Assembly: GCA_964400405.1 (NCBI GenBank)
Contig: CAYNUO010000004.1
Span: 12,872 to 76,871 of the forward strand
Origin: CANKJK01 sp964400405
Lineage (GTDB): Bacteria > Acidobacteriota > Vicinamibacteria > Vicinamibacterales > UBA2999
DNA: 64,000 nt
Direction of reading: 5' to 3'
Shown: positions 42,628-51,413 of the stretch, piece after piece
Layout of the letters: every line of letters begins with the position of its first letter
How positions within the stretch are numbered: the first letter of the stretch is position 1
The notes under the pieces: generated by a model
The model's database searches: none
What the model saw: only the letters and a program-made list of their open reading frames with translations
What the model was told of the DNA's origin: nothing
Position numbers and translations under genes: made by a program

Positions 42628-43452
42628 ATGAACGAACCGCGAACGCACGAGACCGCGCAGGGCCCGGCGCCGCACCCCGCCATTCCGGTCGGCTTCAGTT
42701 TCATGCCGGTCTCCGCCGCGATCTGGCAGACGCATCCCCTGTGCGGCCTGCTGGAGTTCCGGGACCTGGGACTGCGGGAGGCATCGAACGGGCGGATGAC
42801 CGCTCGCCACATCCGCGCCGCGTCACGCGCTGGCGCGCCAACCGCCCCTGCGCCGGACACCGCCGTCTTCCTGTATGTGCTTCACGGCGCCTTTCGGTTC
42901 GCGAACGCCGCGGGTGACGTGGTGACGCTCAATGCCGGTGACGCAGCGTTCCTGCCGGGCCCTGTCGCGTACCGCTCGCCGCACGCATCACCGGACTTCG
43001 AAGCGATGGAGATCGGCGCGATCCGCAACGCCGACGGGGGATTCGGGGTGTTTGAAGGCCGCCAGGTGATCGCTCGCGACACACCTACCGCGTATAGAAA
43101 CGACGGCCCGCGCAAGTACTTCGAGTACCGGGATCTTGGCGTCGCCGAGGCCACCGGCCGGCGGGCGCACCTCCACATCCTTCGGACGATGCCGACGACT
43201 GGGGCTGTCGAGGGCGGCACGGGTTGGCATTGCCACACGATGAGTCAGATATTCGTCGTACTGCGCGGATGGGCGCGCATGATCGTCGAGGGTCAGACGG
43301 CACTGGAGCTGCACGCCGGGGACGCCATGACGCTGGGCAAGGGCATGTGGCATAACGTGCCGGTGTACTCCGACGACTACATCGTGTTCGAGTTGTGCAT
43401 CCCGGCCGACTACGAGACCATCGACGCAGACACACCAAGAGCTACGTTATGA
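42628..43452 (+). CDS. Bicupin protein
   Basis: A 274-residue protein with GGAGG before ATG 42628 and no signal peptide. Two cupin modules are present: the first has 'FLYVLHGAFRFANAAGDVVT' and 'GDAAFLPGPVAYRSPH'; the second has 'GWHCHTMSQIFVVLRGWARM' and 'GDAMTLGKGMWHNV', with likely metal-binding His residues only in the second. It probably acts as a cytoplasmic dioxygenase-like or binding protein. Its stop overlaps by 6 bases the stop of the convergent MFS gene. Confidence 0.87.
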   Translation: MNEPRTHETAQGPAPHPAIPVGFSFMPVSAAIWQTHPLCGLLEFRDLGLREASNGRMTARHIRAASRAGAPTAPAPDTAVFLYVLHGAFRFANAAGDVVTLNAGDAAFLPGPVAYRSPHASPDFEAMEIGAIRNADGGFGVFEGRQVIARDTPTAYRNDGPRKYFEYRDLGVAEATGRRAHLHILRTMPTTGAVEGGTGWHCHTMSQIFVVLRGWARMIVEGQTALELHAGDAMTLGKGMWHNVPVYSDDYIVFELCIPADYETIDADTPRATL

Positions 43453-44649
43453 CGACATTGCCTTCCGTCCCGTGTCGTCGAAACGCAGGAGGATGGCCCA
43501 GGCGACGGAACCTGCGGCTGGCATGCACGCCACAACCCCGAAGAGCGTAAGGTAGCTGCCGGCGTCGAACAGCGCGCCCACATACGGCATCAGGACAGCA
43601 ACGAAGAAACTCCAGACCCCTGGCCCGAGCCCGGCCAGCAGCCCCTGATCGCTCGGATAACAGCGGAGGCCGTATCTCAAGGCCACGATGATGAAGCCGC
43701 CCGTCAGGAACATCGAGACGAAGAACAGGGCCAGCGCGCCCGCGGCGCTGCCAGCGAGGGGGACCAGCGCGAGAACCCCGCTGCCGACGGAGAGCACGAA
43801 CACCATTCGGGGAAACGAGGTCTTGCCTCTGTCGGTCATCCATCCCCAGAAGAGGTACCCGAGCTCCCACCCAAGTGGCGGAATCCACAACCAGCGGCCC
43901 AGACTTGCCTGGGAGAGACCGAACGCCTTGGACAGGAACAGGGGGGCGGCATACGTCCCCACGGCCAGTGGGAGGGCGCCGAAGCTGTACAAAGCCAGGA
44001 ACCCCCATAGTGTCGGTCCCCATAATCTCCGCAGTGATGATCCGGGAACTCGCTGCTGAGCCGTCTTGAGCGCCCCATAGCGAGAACTGACGGCGAGCCA
44101 CCCGCTGACCCACAGCAGCCCTATTGCCGTGGTGACCAGGAACGCACCTCTCCATCCAAACGCGATCGCAATCGGCGTGACGATGAACGGGGTTACGATG
44201 GCGCCCAACGACCCGCCGCTATACCCCAGGCTGATGCCCCGTCCCTGCTGCTCCTTGGGCAACGTCAGAACGGCAGCTCTCAGCGCACCCGGAAACGTCG
44301 CGCCTTCGCCTGCGCCCAGCATGAAACGAGCGATTGCGAACTGCACGGGGATGGAAAGCCATCCGATCGCTCCAATGGACGCGTGCGCAAACGACGCAAT
44401 GCTCCACGAGAGCACGGCGATAGTCATGCAGATCCGCAGTCCTCCGCGATCCAGCAGGAATCCCCAGACGGGATTGCCCAACATGTACGCGATGGAAAAG
44501 CATGAGATTGCGAAGCCGTACTGCTCCCCCGTCATCCCCGTGTCGGCAAGGATCATCGGGGCGAGAACGGCGAGCGCGTATCGATCCACGTAGCTGATGA
44601 GGGACGACGCCATCATCATCATGACCGGCAGCCACCTGGACGCCCTGGA
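43447..44649 (-). CDS. MFS transporter (anion:cation symporter-like), N-terminus interrupted by assembly gap
   Basis: The frame is open from the stop at 43447 to the gap. The 400 visible residues hold about 12 membrane helices. The first helix 'SLISYVDRYALAVLAPMILA' and 'GNPVWGFLLDRGGLRI' are typical of ACS-type symporters for organic acids such as hexuronates or phthalates. 'RWLPVMMMM' just before is still transporter-like, so the ATG cluster at 44613-44622 is probably not the true start. Beyond the gap, 'MITTEGPGQ' encoded at 44776-44750 is the likely N-terminus. With the 100-N placeholder the two parts are out of frame, as expected if the real gap has another length. It may import substrates for the neighbouring VOC, CMD and cupin proteins. 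Confidence 0.85.
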   Translation of the reverse strand, partial: SRASRWLPVMMMMASSLISYVDRYALAVLAPMILADTGMTGEQYGFAISCFSIAYMLGNPVWGFLLDRGGLRICMTIAVLSWSIASFAHASIGAIGWLSIPVQFAIARFMLGAGEGATFPGALRAAVLTLPKEQQGRGISLGYSGGSLGAIVTPFIVTPIAIAFGWRGAFLVTTAIGLLWVSGWLAVSSRYGALKTAQQRVPGSSLRRLWGPTLWGFLALYSFGALPLAVGTYAAPLFLSKAFGLSQASLGRWLWIPPLGWELGYLFWGWMTDRGKTSFPRMVFVLSVGSGVLALVPLAGSAAGALALFFVSMFLTGGFIIVALRYGLRCYPSDQGLLAGLGPGVWSFFVAVLMPYVGALFDAGSYLTLFGVVACMPAAGSVAWAILLRFDDTGRKAMSS

Positions 44650-44749
44650 NNNNNNNNNNNNNNNNNNNNNNNNNNNNNNNNNNNNNNNNNNNNNNNNNNN
44701 NNNNNNNNNNNNNNNNNNNNNNNNNNNNNNNNNNNNNNNNNNNNNNNNN
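44650..44749. other. Assembly gap of 100 N
   Basis: A second run of exactly 100 N, lying inside the 5' end of the MFS transporter gene. True length unknown. Confidence 0.99.
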
Positions 44750-44936
44750 TTGGCCTGGGCCTTCTGTCGTAATCATGCGGGGACTATAGACCAACTTTCG
44801 GCACCGTGAACTGCTCCCGCGGTCAGTTGGAGTAGCCCCCGGAGACAGAGGCCCACGGCGTGGAACGCCGAGGCTGGCCAGGCCGGGCGCTTCGCAGTAA
44901 AGTTACCCGCCTGTTTCCGCCCGACGGGGAGTTCCC

Positions 44937-45581
44937 ATGATCTATGAAGTCAGGACCTACGACTGCAAGCCGCAATCCGTGCCAGAGGTCGAGAAGCGCT
45001 TTGCTGACGCCTACGAGCACCGGAAGACATTCTCGGAGCTTGTCGCCTGCTGGCACACCGAGATCGGCCCGCTCAACCAGATCGTCCAGGTGTGGCCGTA
45101 CACGGATCTCGAGGAGCGCCGCAAGATTCGCGAAATGGCGGTCAAGGAAGGAGCCGGCAAATGGCCAGCCAGGACATCGGACCTCATCCTGCGGCAGCGC
45201 TCCGACATCTTCTGCCAGTTTGAATTCTCGCCTGAGCTGAAACCTGGAACGCAGGGGCCGTTCTTCGAGATGCGCACCTACACGTACGCGCCCGGCCAAC
45301 TCGAGAACCTCAGGCGGTCGTGGAAGCACTCGCTTCCCCACCGCCTGACATTCGGACCGGCGACGGCGATCTGGTACTCGGAACTGGGCGGGCTCAACGC
45401 GTTCGTGCACATCTGGCCCTACAAGACGCTGGACGAGCGCTGGGCGACGCGCAACAAGACGCGCGAGACCGGCGACTGGCCGCCGTCCGTCGCCGCCAGG
45501 AAGGCCGGACTGCCGGCCTACGAGCTGCTGCTGCAGGAGAGCAAGATCCTCATGCCCGCGGCCTTCTCGCCGATCCAGTGA
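44937..45581 (+). CDS. NIPSNAP family protein, two domains
   Basis: A 214-residue cytoplasmic protein with GGGGAG before ATG 44937. Two NIPSNAP (ferredoxin-like alpha+beta) modules: 'IYEVRTYDCKPQSVPEVEKR' with 'NQIVQVWPYTDLEERRKI', and 'FFEMRTYTYAPGQLENLRRS' with 'NAFVHIWPYKTLDERWATR'. Bacterial NIPSNAP proteins are often found beside catabolic genes; no specific reaction is known. It is convergent with the operon ending at 45601. Confidence 0.92.
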   Translation: MIYEVRTYDCKPQSVPEVEKRFADAYEHRKTFSELVACWHTEIGPLNQIVQVWPYTDLEERRKIREMAVKEGAGKWPARTSDLILRQRSDIFCQFEFSPELKPGTQGPFFEMRTYTYAPGQLENLRRSWKHSLPHRLTFGPATAIWYSELGGLNAFVHIWPYKTLDERWATRNKTRETGDWPPSVAARKAGLPAYELLLQESKILMPAAFSPIQ

Positions 45582-45600
45582 CAGCGGCGGTCTGCACCGC

Positions 45601-46428
45601 CTATTTCTTCGTCCCGGTGAACGGCACTTCCGATTCGAGCACCTTCAGGGTTCCGTTCATCGCGAGTCCCGAAGCCTCCAGCGTGCCCTTGTGCACCAGC
45701 ACGAAGTTGGCACCTGAGAAGCTCACGGGAAAGGAGAAGGTCAGGGCCTGTCCATCCACCGTGCCCGTGAGGTCCGACGGCCCCGCTTCGTTCTGGCACT
45801 TTCCGGACAACGTCTTGCCGTCCACCGCGATCTGGCAATCCGTCGAGAAGTCCGTGCCGCCAAGTGTCGCCTCGATGGTCCAGGGACCCGGGAGGCCGGG
45901 CGTGGCCGTCGACTTCGGCTTCTCGTCTGGTGGCGGCGGCTCCGGCTTCGCCGACGCGGCCAACGAGAGCACGCTGGCGGTGTTCGCCGCACGGGCTCGG
46001 GCCGAAGTGGCTTTGAACCAGCTCCCCGGGGTCAGCCCAGACAGGCCGCTCGCCACCTGGGCGGGAACACGCACGCGGAGATCGACGGTCGCCCCGGACA
46101 CGTCGGCCCCCAGATACTCTGCCGCGACCGCGTACCCGTAGTTCACCGCCGTCATCTCCTCGATGGGCGGGAGGTACACGAGGGCGAGTCCCATTCCCTT
46201 CCGGACGGACCAGACCGCGGACACCGGCTGCCCCGGCTTGAGCTGATCGACCGCCCGAAGCACGTGCGGCGGGGCATCGGCTCGAAGCGTGAGCGTCGAG
46301 GCGGGAACGTCGACGCTGACGACACGCCCATACCAGGCAAACTCCGTGTCCGGCGTCGCGGCGCGGACAACTCCGTTCAGGGACACCAACATCACGAGCG
46401 CGATTCTGACGATTCGAAAGTAATTCAT
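45601..46428 (-). CDS. Secreted calycin-like protein
   Basis: A 275-residue protein from ATG 46428 (AAAGG upstream). Signal peptide 'YFRIVRIALVMLVSLNGVVR'. An N-terminal beta-rich domain ('WYGRVVSVDVPASTLTLRAD', 'LVYLPPIEEMTAVNYGYAVA') is joined by a Pro/Lys linker to a C-terminal calycin-like domain ('LPGPWTIEATLGGTDFSTDC', 'LSGKCQ') with a probable disulfide. It is homologous to the gap-truncated protein at 25881-26504. In both loci the gene lies downstream of a cytochrome-DUF1080 gene, so a joint role is likely. Function is unknown. Confidence 0.82.
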   Translation of the reverse strand: MNYFRIVRIALVMLVSLNGVVRAATPDTEFAWYGRVVSVDVPASTLTLRADAPPHVLRAVDQLKPGQPVSAVWSVRKGMGLALVYLPPIEEMTAVNYGYAVAAEYLGADVSGATVDLRVRVPAQVASGLSGLTPGSWFKATSARARAANTASVLSLAASAKPEPPPPDEKPKSTATPGLPGPWTIEATLGGTDFSTDCQIAVDGKTLSGKCQNEAGPSDLTGTVDGQALTFSFPVSFSGANFVLVHKGTLEASGLAMNGTLKVLESEVPFTGTKK

Positions 46429-46518
46429 ACGGAAGCCTTTACGCGGCACGGTGGCCGTCAGTTCCAGTTGAAGCAGCGATCTCGATGAAGACACGAAGAG
46501 ACCGGCGAATGCGCGGAC

Positions 46519-47952
46519 CTAGTCGACCCTGATCCGAATGTTCCGCCACATGATCGTGCCGCCCTGATACTGAAACATGATGTATCCGGGGTCGGTGATC
46601 GTGTGCTCGACGGTGTTGGTCAGCGCGCCGTTCAGATAGGCCTGGATCTGACCGTTCGCAGAGACGATCCGCACCTCGTTCCAGTATCCGGGTCCCTTGC
46701 TGACGCGCTTGGCGGTCGCCGGATCGTACTTCTGCTTGATGTTCACGGCCATGCCGGCGGCGCGCATGATGGCGTCACTGGCGCCCTCGATCTCGATGGC
46801 ACGCGGCCACATCCGCTGCTCCTGCCCGAACAGCAGATACCCACTGCTGCCCGTGCTGACCTCCTCGTCGCCGGGCTCGTGGTCGAACGGCGGCTCCCAG
46901 CGGTACTCGAGCCGCAACTCGAAGTTCTTGTACTTGTCGACGGTCGACCAGTAGCCGTGCTGACGGCCGCGACCGACGAGCATGCCGTCCTCGACGTGGA
47001 ACGATTCCGGCGTGGTCTTCCCACAGCCCTGCGGCGCCGGCGTGCAGTTCATGCCGAAGAGGAACGTCATGCCCGTGAAGTCCTTGCCATTGAACAGGGG
47101 CTTGAAGCCGGGCTCGACGACCGGCTTCGGCTCGGTCAGCTTCATCCGGCGCAGCGTCGCGCCATCCATGGGCAGGTCGGTCCTGCCAGCCTTGAAGCCT
47201 GCTTCCTTGAGCAGGTACGCCACGATCTCGAGTTTCTGCGCCGGGCTGACCGAGTCCACGTCCCACGCGGGCATCGCTTCGCGGATTCTGGCGAAGAGGT
47301 GGTACACGCTCTCGTGCCCACGAATGGACGCCCGTGAGACCTGGGGCGAGACCATGCGCGTCGGCCCGACATTGAAGCCGCGGAGCGGCTCGTCGGGCTT
47401 CTTCGTGTCCGCGTTGCCGACGTTGTGGCAGAACATGCAGTGGCGCCGGAACAGCATCGCGCCACGCCCTGCCTGATCCTCGGAGAAGCTGACCGGAAGG
47501 GGCGAGCGATCCGCTCCCTTCACCGCCGGGCCGCGCTCGGCAGGGGGCAGGGTCAGAGCCGCAAGCTCCGCCGTGCCGGCTGGGACCCTGGCGCGCTGCA
47601 GCATGTAGGCAAGGACGTCCGCGTTCTGCTGAGGCGACAGGCCGCCAGGGCTCGTGAGCGGCATCGTGGTCTGGATGACCGTCAGCAGCTCGGCGACCGT
47701 CCGGTGCTTCCAGCGGGCGAAGAGCTCGGGAGCCTGAAGGCCAGGCGCGAAATCGGTGCCCTCGAGATTCGCCCCGTGACACTGCGCGCAGTGTTCAGCG
47801 TAGAGAGGCCCGCCGCGCGAGGCCTGCTGAGCCGTGTACTGGGCGCCGGCGATGGGCGCGGGCTGCGCCGCCGCACGCGTAAACCAACCATCGGCACCGA
47901 GGAGCAGCGCCGTCGCCAGCGCGCCTGTCAGACAAAGGGATCGCATGTTCAT
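46519..47952 (-). CDS. Exported dihaem cytochrome c fused to DUF1080 domain
   Basis: A 477-residue paralogue of 27215-28615 with the same order. The signal peptide ends about residue 30. The first cytochrome domain has CxxCH at Cys55/Cys58/His59, and 'MPLTSPGGLSPQQNADVLAY'. The second has 'CMFCH' near residue 170. DUF1080 shows 'FKPLFNGKDFTGMTFLF', 'YKNFELRLEYRWEPP' and 'GTIMWRNIRIRVD'. A TACACT box lies 9 bases before the ATG at 47952 with no ribosome binding site, hinting at an internal leaderless start within the operon. It is likely periplasmic oxidation of a carbohydrate-like ligand. Confidence 0.9.
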   Translation of the reverse strand: MNMRSLCLTGALATALLLGADGWFTRAAAQPAPIAGAQYTAQQASRGGPLYAEHCAQCHGANLEGTDFAPGLQAPELFARWKHRTVAELLTVIQTTMPLTSPGGLSPQQNADVLAYMLQRARVPAGTAELAALTLPPAERGPAVKGADRSPLPVSFSEDQAGRGAMLFRRHCMFCHNVGNADTKKPDEPLRGFNVGPTRMVSPQVSRASIRGHESVYHLFARIREAMPAWDVDSVSPAQKLEIVAYLLKEAGFKAGRTDLPMDGATLRRMKLTEPKPVVEPGFKPLFNGKDFTGMTFLFGMNCTPAPQGCGKTTPESFHVEDGMLVGRGRQHGYWSTVDKYKNFELRLEYRWEPPFDHEPGDEEVSTGSSGYLLFGQEQRMWPRAIEIEGASDAIMRAAGMAVNIKQKYDPATAKRVSKGPGYWNEVRIVSANGQIQAYLNGALTNTVEHTITDPGYIMFQYQGGTIMWRNIRIRVD

Positions 47953-47981
47953 GACTCGTCAAGTGTAGGAAGAAGAAGCCG

Positions 47982-49169
47982 TCAGCGCTCCAACAGGAAC
48001 CGCTGTACCCGGTTGCTGTCGGCCGTGGAGCTCACATAGAGATTGCCTTTGGAATCGGTGTCGAGGAGGTGCGGCGTAATGATCTCGCCCGTGCCGCGCC
48101 CAGGCCCGACGCCGATCGTGCCGACGAGTCTGCCTGTCTTCCGCTCGAGGATCCTGACCACGTTGTTGCCAAGGTCAGAGTTGAACAGGTAGGTCTGCGC
48201 GGGGTCGCGGGACAGGGCAAGGTCGGCCGTGCGCTGCCTGGCCACCGTGCCATTCTCGGGATTGATCGGGATGGTCTGTTTGTAGTTTCCGAGCTTGTCG
48301 AACACCTCGATCTTGCTCAGCGTGCGGTCGCACGCATAGACCAGGCCATCCTTGCTGACCGCGACGCAGTGGGGATGCCCCCCGCCGGTCTTCGAGAACT
48401 GCCCCGGCCCGTCGCCCGCGGACCCATACTGCCGCACGAACTTCCCCTTGCTGTCGAAAACGACGACCCGGTGATTTCCATATCCGTCGGCGATGTAGAT
48501 GTTCCCACGCTGGCCCGTGACCGGATCGCGGTCCCGATCGACGCGTATCCCTGCCGGGTAGTTGAGCAGCGTCTTGCTGCTGTTCAGGCTCACGGCCTCC
48601 CCGCACGTCGGAGGAGGCACGACGCCGGTCAGGTTGGGCTCATTGGGCTTGGGGTTCCTGCTCGCGTCGCCGTCGCAGACTCCGGCCTCCCCGATCTGTA
48701 ACAACAGCTTCTTGCCGTCGTGGGACCACTTCTGCGCCACCGACGTGCCCACCAGCCACACGTTGTCCTCGTTGTCCACGGTGCAGCCGTGCGCGTACGG
48801 CAGGACGGCGGGTGAGCCCTTCGTCTTGTTGCCCCAGCTGTTGATCACGTTGCCGGCGTAATCGAAGACGATGACCTCCGGCGAGTACATGCCGGACATG
48901 GATTCGTAGGTGCCCAGCTTCGGCCAGAGACGGTTGAACGTGAAGATGTGGTCGTGCGAGTCCACGCAGACGCCACCGACCTGCCCGGGGAGCCAGCGGC
49001 GCAACTGCCCCTGGCTGTCCTTCTCCTGCGGAAGGGGTTTGGGCCACCACGGATCGGCCGTGAACCGGGGAACCTTGACCGCCTCCTCCGCCCGCGGCGC
49101 GGGCGAGGTCGCGCCTACTGCCATTACCACTGCAGCCCAGACCGCGAACACTCTGATTGTGCGCACCAT
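47982..49169 (-). CDS. Exported NHL-repeat beta-propeller protein
   Basis: A 395-residue protein from ATG 49169 (GGACGGAG directly upstream); an in-frame ATG at 49199 is an alternative. Signal peptide 'RTIRVFAVWAAVVMAVGA'. The mature start 'FTADPWWPKPLPQEKDSQGQ' and the blades 'NIYIADGYGNHRVVVFDSKG' and 'NLYVSSTADSNRVQRFLLER' make it a close paralogue of 31356-32492. It has a longer Cys-containing loop ('GEAGVCDGDASRNPKPNEP' to 'PPTCGEAV'). It is placed between the haem/propeller protein gene and a cytochrome-DUF1080 gene in one operon. Confidence 0.9.
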   Translation of the reverse strand: MVRTIRVFAVWAAVVMAVGATSPAPRAEEAVKVPRFTADPWWPKPLPQEKDSQGQLRRWLPGQVGGVCVDSHDHIFTFNRLWPKLGTYESMSGMYSPEVIVFDYAGNVINSWGNKTKGSPAVLPYAHGCTVDNEDNVWLVGTSVAQKWSHDGKKLLLQIGEAGVCDGDASRNPKPNEPNLTGVVPPPTCGEAVSLNSSKTLLNYPAGIRVDRDRDPVTGQRGNIYIADGYGNHRVVVFDSKGKFVRQYGSAGDGPGQFSKTGGGHPHCVAVSKDGLVYACDRTLSKIEVFDKLGNYKQTIPINPENGTVARQRTADLALSRDPAQTYLFNSDLGNNVVRILERKTGRLVGTIGVGPGRGTGEIITPHLLDTDSKGNLYVSSTADSNRVQRFLLER

Positions 49170-49206
49170 ACTCCGTCCCTGTTGATGATTCAGTTCCATT
49201 GACGTG

Positions 49207-51405
49207 CTACTTCGCCAGCGGGGTCGGCCGGTACTGAATGTGAACCGCCCTGGGGCGCGTACCCTTGCCGCCTTCCATGTGCCAGGGCGCAATCAGGCTG
49301 TAGCCCTGCCACAGGCCGCGCCCCTTCCAGCCGATCTTCTCGTCGTCGATACGACCATCGCCAAGGCGGGTGAAGAACCCGAGAGGATAGGGCATCCGGA
49401 TCACGACCATCTCCCGGGTCTCCGGGAGGAACGCGATCGTCGAGTCCGAGTTGCTGCCCATCACCATCGGCACGTTCGCGCCGAGCCCGAGCGTGTTGAA
49501 CTGATCCACCCACGCGTAGTAGTGCATGTCGGCGCTGCTGTTCTCGGCATTGACGAAGCCCGGTCCAGGCGTCTTGTAGAAGGTCCATCCCTCCGGGCAG
49601 TGCTGCCCGTCGGCAACCTGCGGCCCTCTGAGGACCTTGCACTTCCGGCGGTCGAAACTGGCCAGATGCCCGCTCTGCAGGCCGGCCCAGACGACGCCGT
49701 TCCGATCGACGTCTCCCCCGCGCGGCTCAAAGCCGGCCGCTCCGGGCGGCAGCGCATACCACTCGCCGAGCGCCGATTGCGGTGGATTCTTGCCAAGGGT
49801 CCACCGGTACACCCCCCCGGCTGAAATCCCCCACATCGCGTCGTCGACCGGGCTGGCGGCCAGGCCATAGGAGCCGCCGTTGATCCGCAGGTCCTTGTCT
49901 GGTGCGAGCGTGACCTTCTGCTTGGCGCCAGGCCTCGTGGCCGCCTCGGGGTCGTCCGAATCGCCCTGCCCACTCCGCTCGACCCAGGCATCGGCCTTCC
50001 CGTTGCCATTCGTATCGAGGATGAACGGAATCCAGCCCTGCGAGCCGGCCTCATCGCCTGTCTCGTCGAACTGGCGGGTCTTGATGTACCCCGTCCCGCT
50101 CCACAGGGTGTTGTCCGCGTCGTCGTCGAACACGAGGTGGTGCGTGCTGAAGCACGTGTTGACCGTGGTGACCTTCTCAGTCTTCGGATCGTAGACGGCA
50201 ACCTGACGACCGGATGTGTTGAGCGGGAAGTACTTCGCCGACGGGTGGCTTGATCCCGCCTTGCAGAAGTCCGGGTTCTGTGCCCCGCGTATCGCGGACG
50301 TGACCCAGACGCGACCCTTGTGGTCCATCATCGGATTGTGCACGTCGCCACGGCCCTTCCAGATCAGCTCCTCGCTCCAGTACGGCGAGGGTTTCGGCAT
50401 GCCTGAACCAGCACTGAGGCGCTTGTCCTGGTCGCGGAGCGGTACGGTTGCCACCCGGCGAACCGTGTTGCGGACCGGATCGAGCTCATTGAGATCAGGA
50501 CTGTTGTACCGGTTATTGCTATAGACCTTCCCGTAGGCGTTCAGGCGGGGGTTGCGGCGGTCGGTCGACGTCAGGTCGTGGATGTACTCCACCGGATCCG
50601 ACCAGTCCCACTGTGTGATGACGACGTTGCGTTCCTTGCCCTGCGGGCGAGGCGGCACGGGCGGCAGGGCCCCGCGCGAGATCCGGTCGCTCCAGGCCGC
50701 GAAGAGGCCAAGGGCCTTCTGACGCCCGAAGGCGTTCAGCATGCCCGTCATCTGCCCGCCCTGCTGACCCGACAGGGTCCGGCGGTCCCACGCCTGCACG
50801 GAGTCGGCAAAGCGCCCGAGGGATTCCGGAATCTCGCGCGTGGCCTTGTTGCCAAGCTGGTGGCACGGGACGCATCCGGACTTGACCTGCGCGATCCAAT
50901 CGCTCTGGCTCCTCATGCCGGTGCCGATGCCATTTCCCTGAGGACCCGTTCCAGGGAACTCGCTGGCTTTCGGCACTTCCAGCAGCGAGAACCAGTAGTT
51001 CGCCGGGTAGTACTCGGCCGCCGCCGCGGCGCTTGGCGCTGGTACCGCCTTCAGATCCAGGCGCTGCCCCGGCGCGGCGTCGACCCGTGGGGAGTCGACC
51101 AGTCCATAGCCGCGAACAAAGACCTTGTAGCGGGCCTTCGGCAGATCTGGGACGAGGTACCGGCCCTGTTCGTCCGTGACGACGATCTTGGCGTAGGGCG
51201 TGGGCAGCCCCGCAGTCTCGGCGATCACCCAGACACCCGCTTCGGGTCCCTTGGGGCCGGTCACGACACCGCCGAGGTCATCGGCGTCTATCGCGACGCT
51301 CGCCGCCTGCTGCGCCGCGACTCCCCTGGACACGCCGGCAACCGCCAGCACGCCAACGACGGCCACGATGGAAGAAAGAATCCGTGTGCTCATGACGTTC
51401 TGCAT
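49207..51405 (-). CDS. Exported protein with CarboxypepD-like domain, one haem motif and beta-propeller
   Basis: A 732-residue protein. Signal peptide 'RILSSIVAVVGVLAVAGVS'. An Ig-like carboxypeptidase-regulatory domain follows (about 45-120, 'GGVVTGPKGPEAGVWVIAET'), then a haem motif 'GCVPCHQLGNKATREIP' near residue 185. A long propeller-like region comes next ('VHNPMMDHKGRVWVTSAIRG', 'TLWSGTGYIKTRQFDETGDE', 'GGDVDRNGVVWAGLQSGHLA'). It ends with 'MVVIRMPYPLGFFTRLGDGR'. The combination suggests a periplasmic oxidoreductase or lyase-like propeller with its own electron port. It lies 8 bases after the amidohydrolase gene. Confidence 0.85.
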   Translation of the reverse strand: MQNVMSTRILSSIVAVVGVLAVAGVSRGVAAQQAASVAIDADDLGGVVTGPKGPEAGVWVIAETAGLPTPYAKIVVTDEQGRYLVPDLPKARYKVFVRGYGLVDSPRVDAAPGQRLDLKAVPAPSAAAAAEYYPANYWFSLLEVPKASEFPGTGPQGNGIGTGMRSQSDWIAQVKSGCVPCHQLGNKATREIPESLGRFADSVQAWDRRTLSGQQGGQMTGMLNAFGRQKALGLFAAWSDRISRGALPPVPPRPQGKERNVVITQWDWSDPVEYIHDLTSTDRRNPRLNAYGKVYSNNRYNSPDLNELDPVRNTVRRVATVPLRDQDKRLSAGSGMPKPSPYWSEELIWKGRGDVHNPMMDHKGRVWVTSAIRGAQNPDFCKAGSSHPSAKYFPLNTSGRQVAVYDPKTEKVTTVNTCFSTHHLVFDDDADNTLWSGTGYIKTRQFDETGDEAGSQGWIPFILDTNGNGKADAWVERSGQGDSDDPEAATRPGAKQKVTLAPDKDLRINGGSYGLAASPVDDAMWGISAGGVYRWTLGKNPPQSALGEWYALPPGAAGFEPRGGDVDRNGVVWAGLQSGHLASFDRRKCKVLRGPQVADGQHCPEGWTFYKTPGPGFVNAENSSADMHYYAWVDQFNTLGLGANVPMVMGSNSDSTIAFLPETREMVVIRMPYPLGFFTRLGDGRIDDEKIGWKGRGLWQGYSLIAPWHMEGGKGTRPRAVHIQYRPTPLAK

Positions 51406-51413
51406 TGTTCCGC

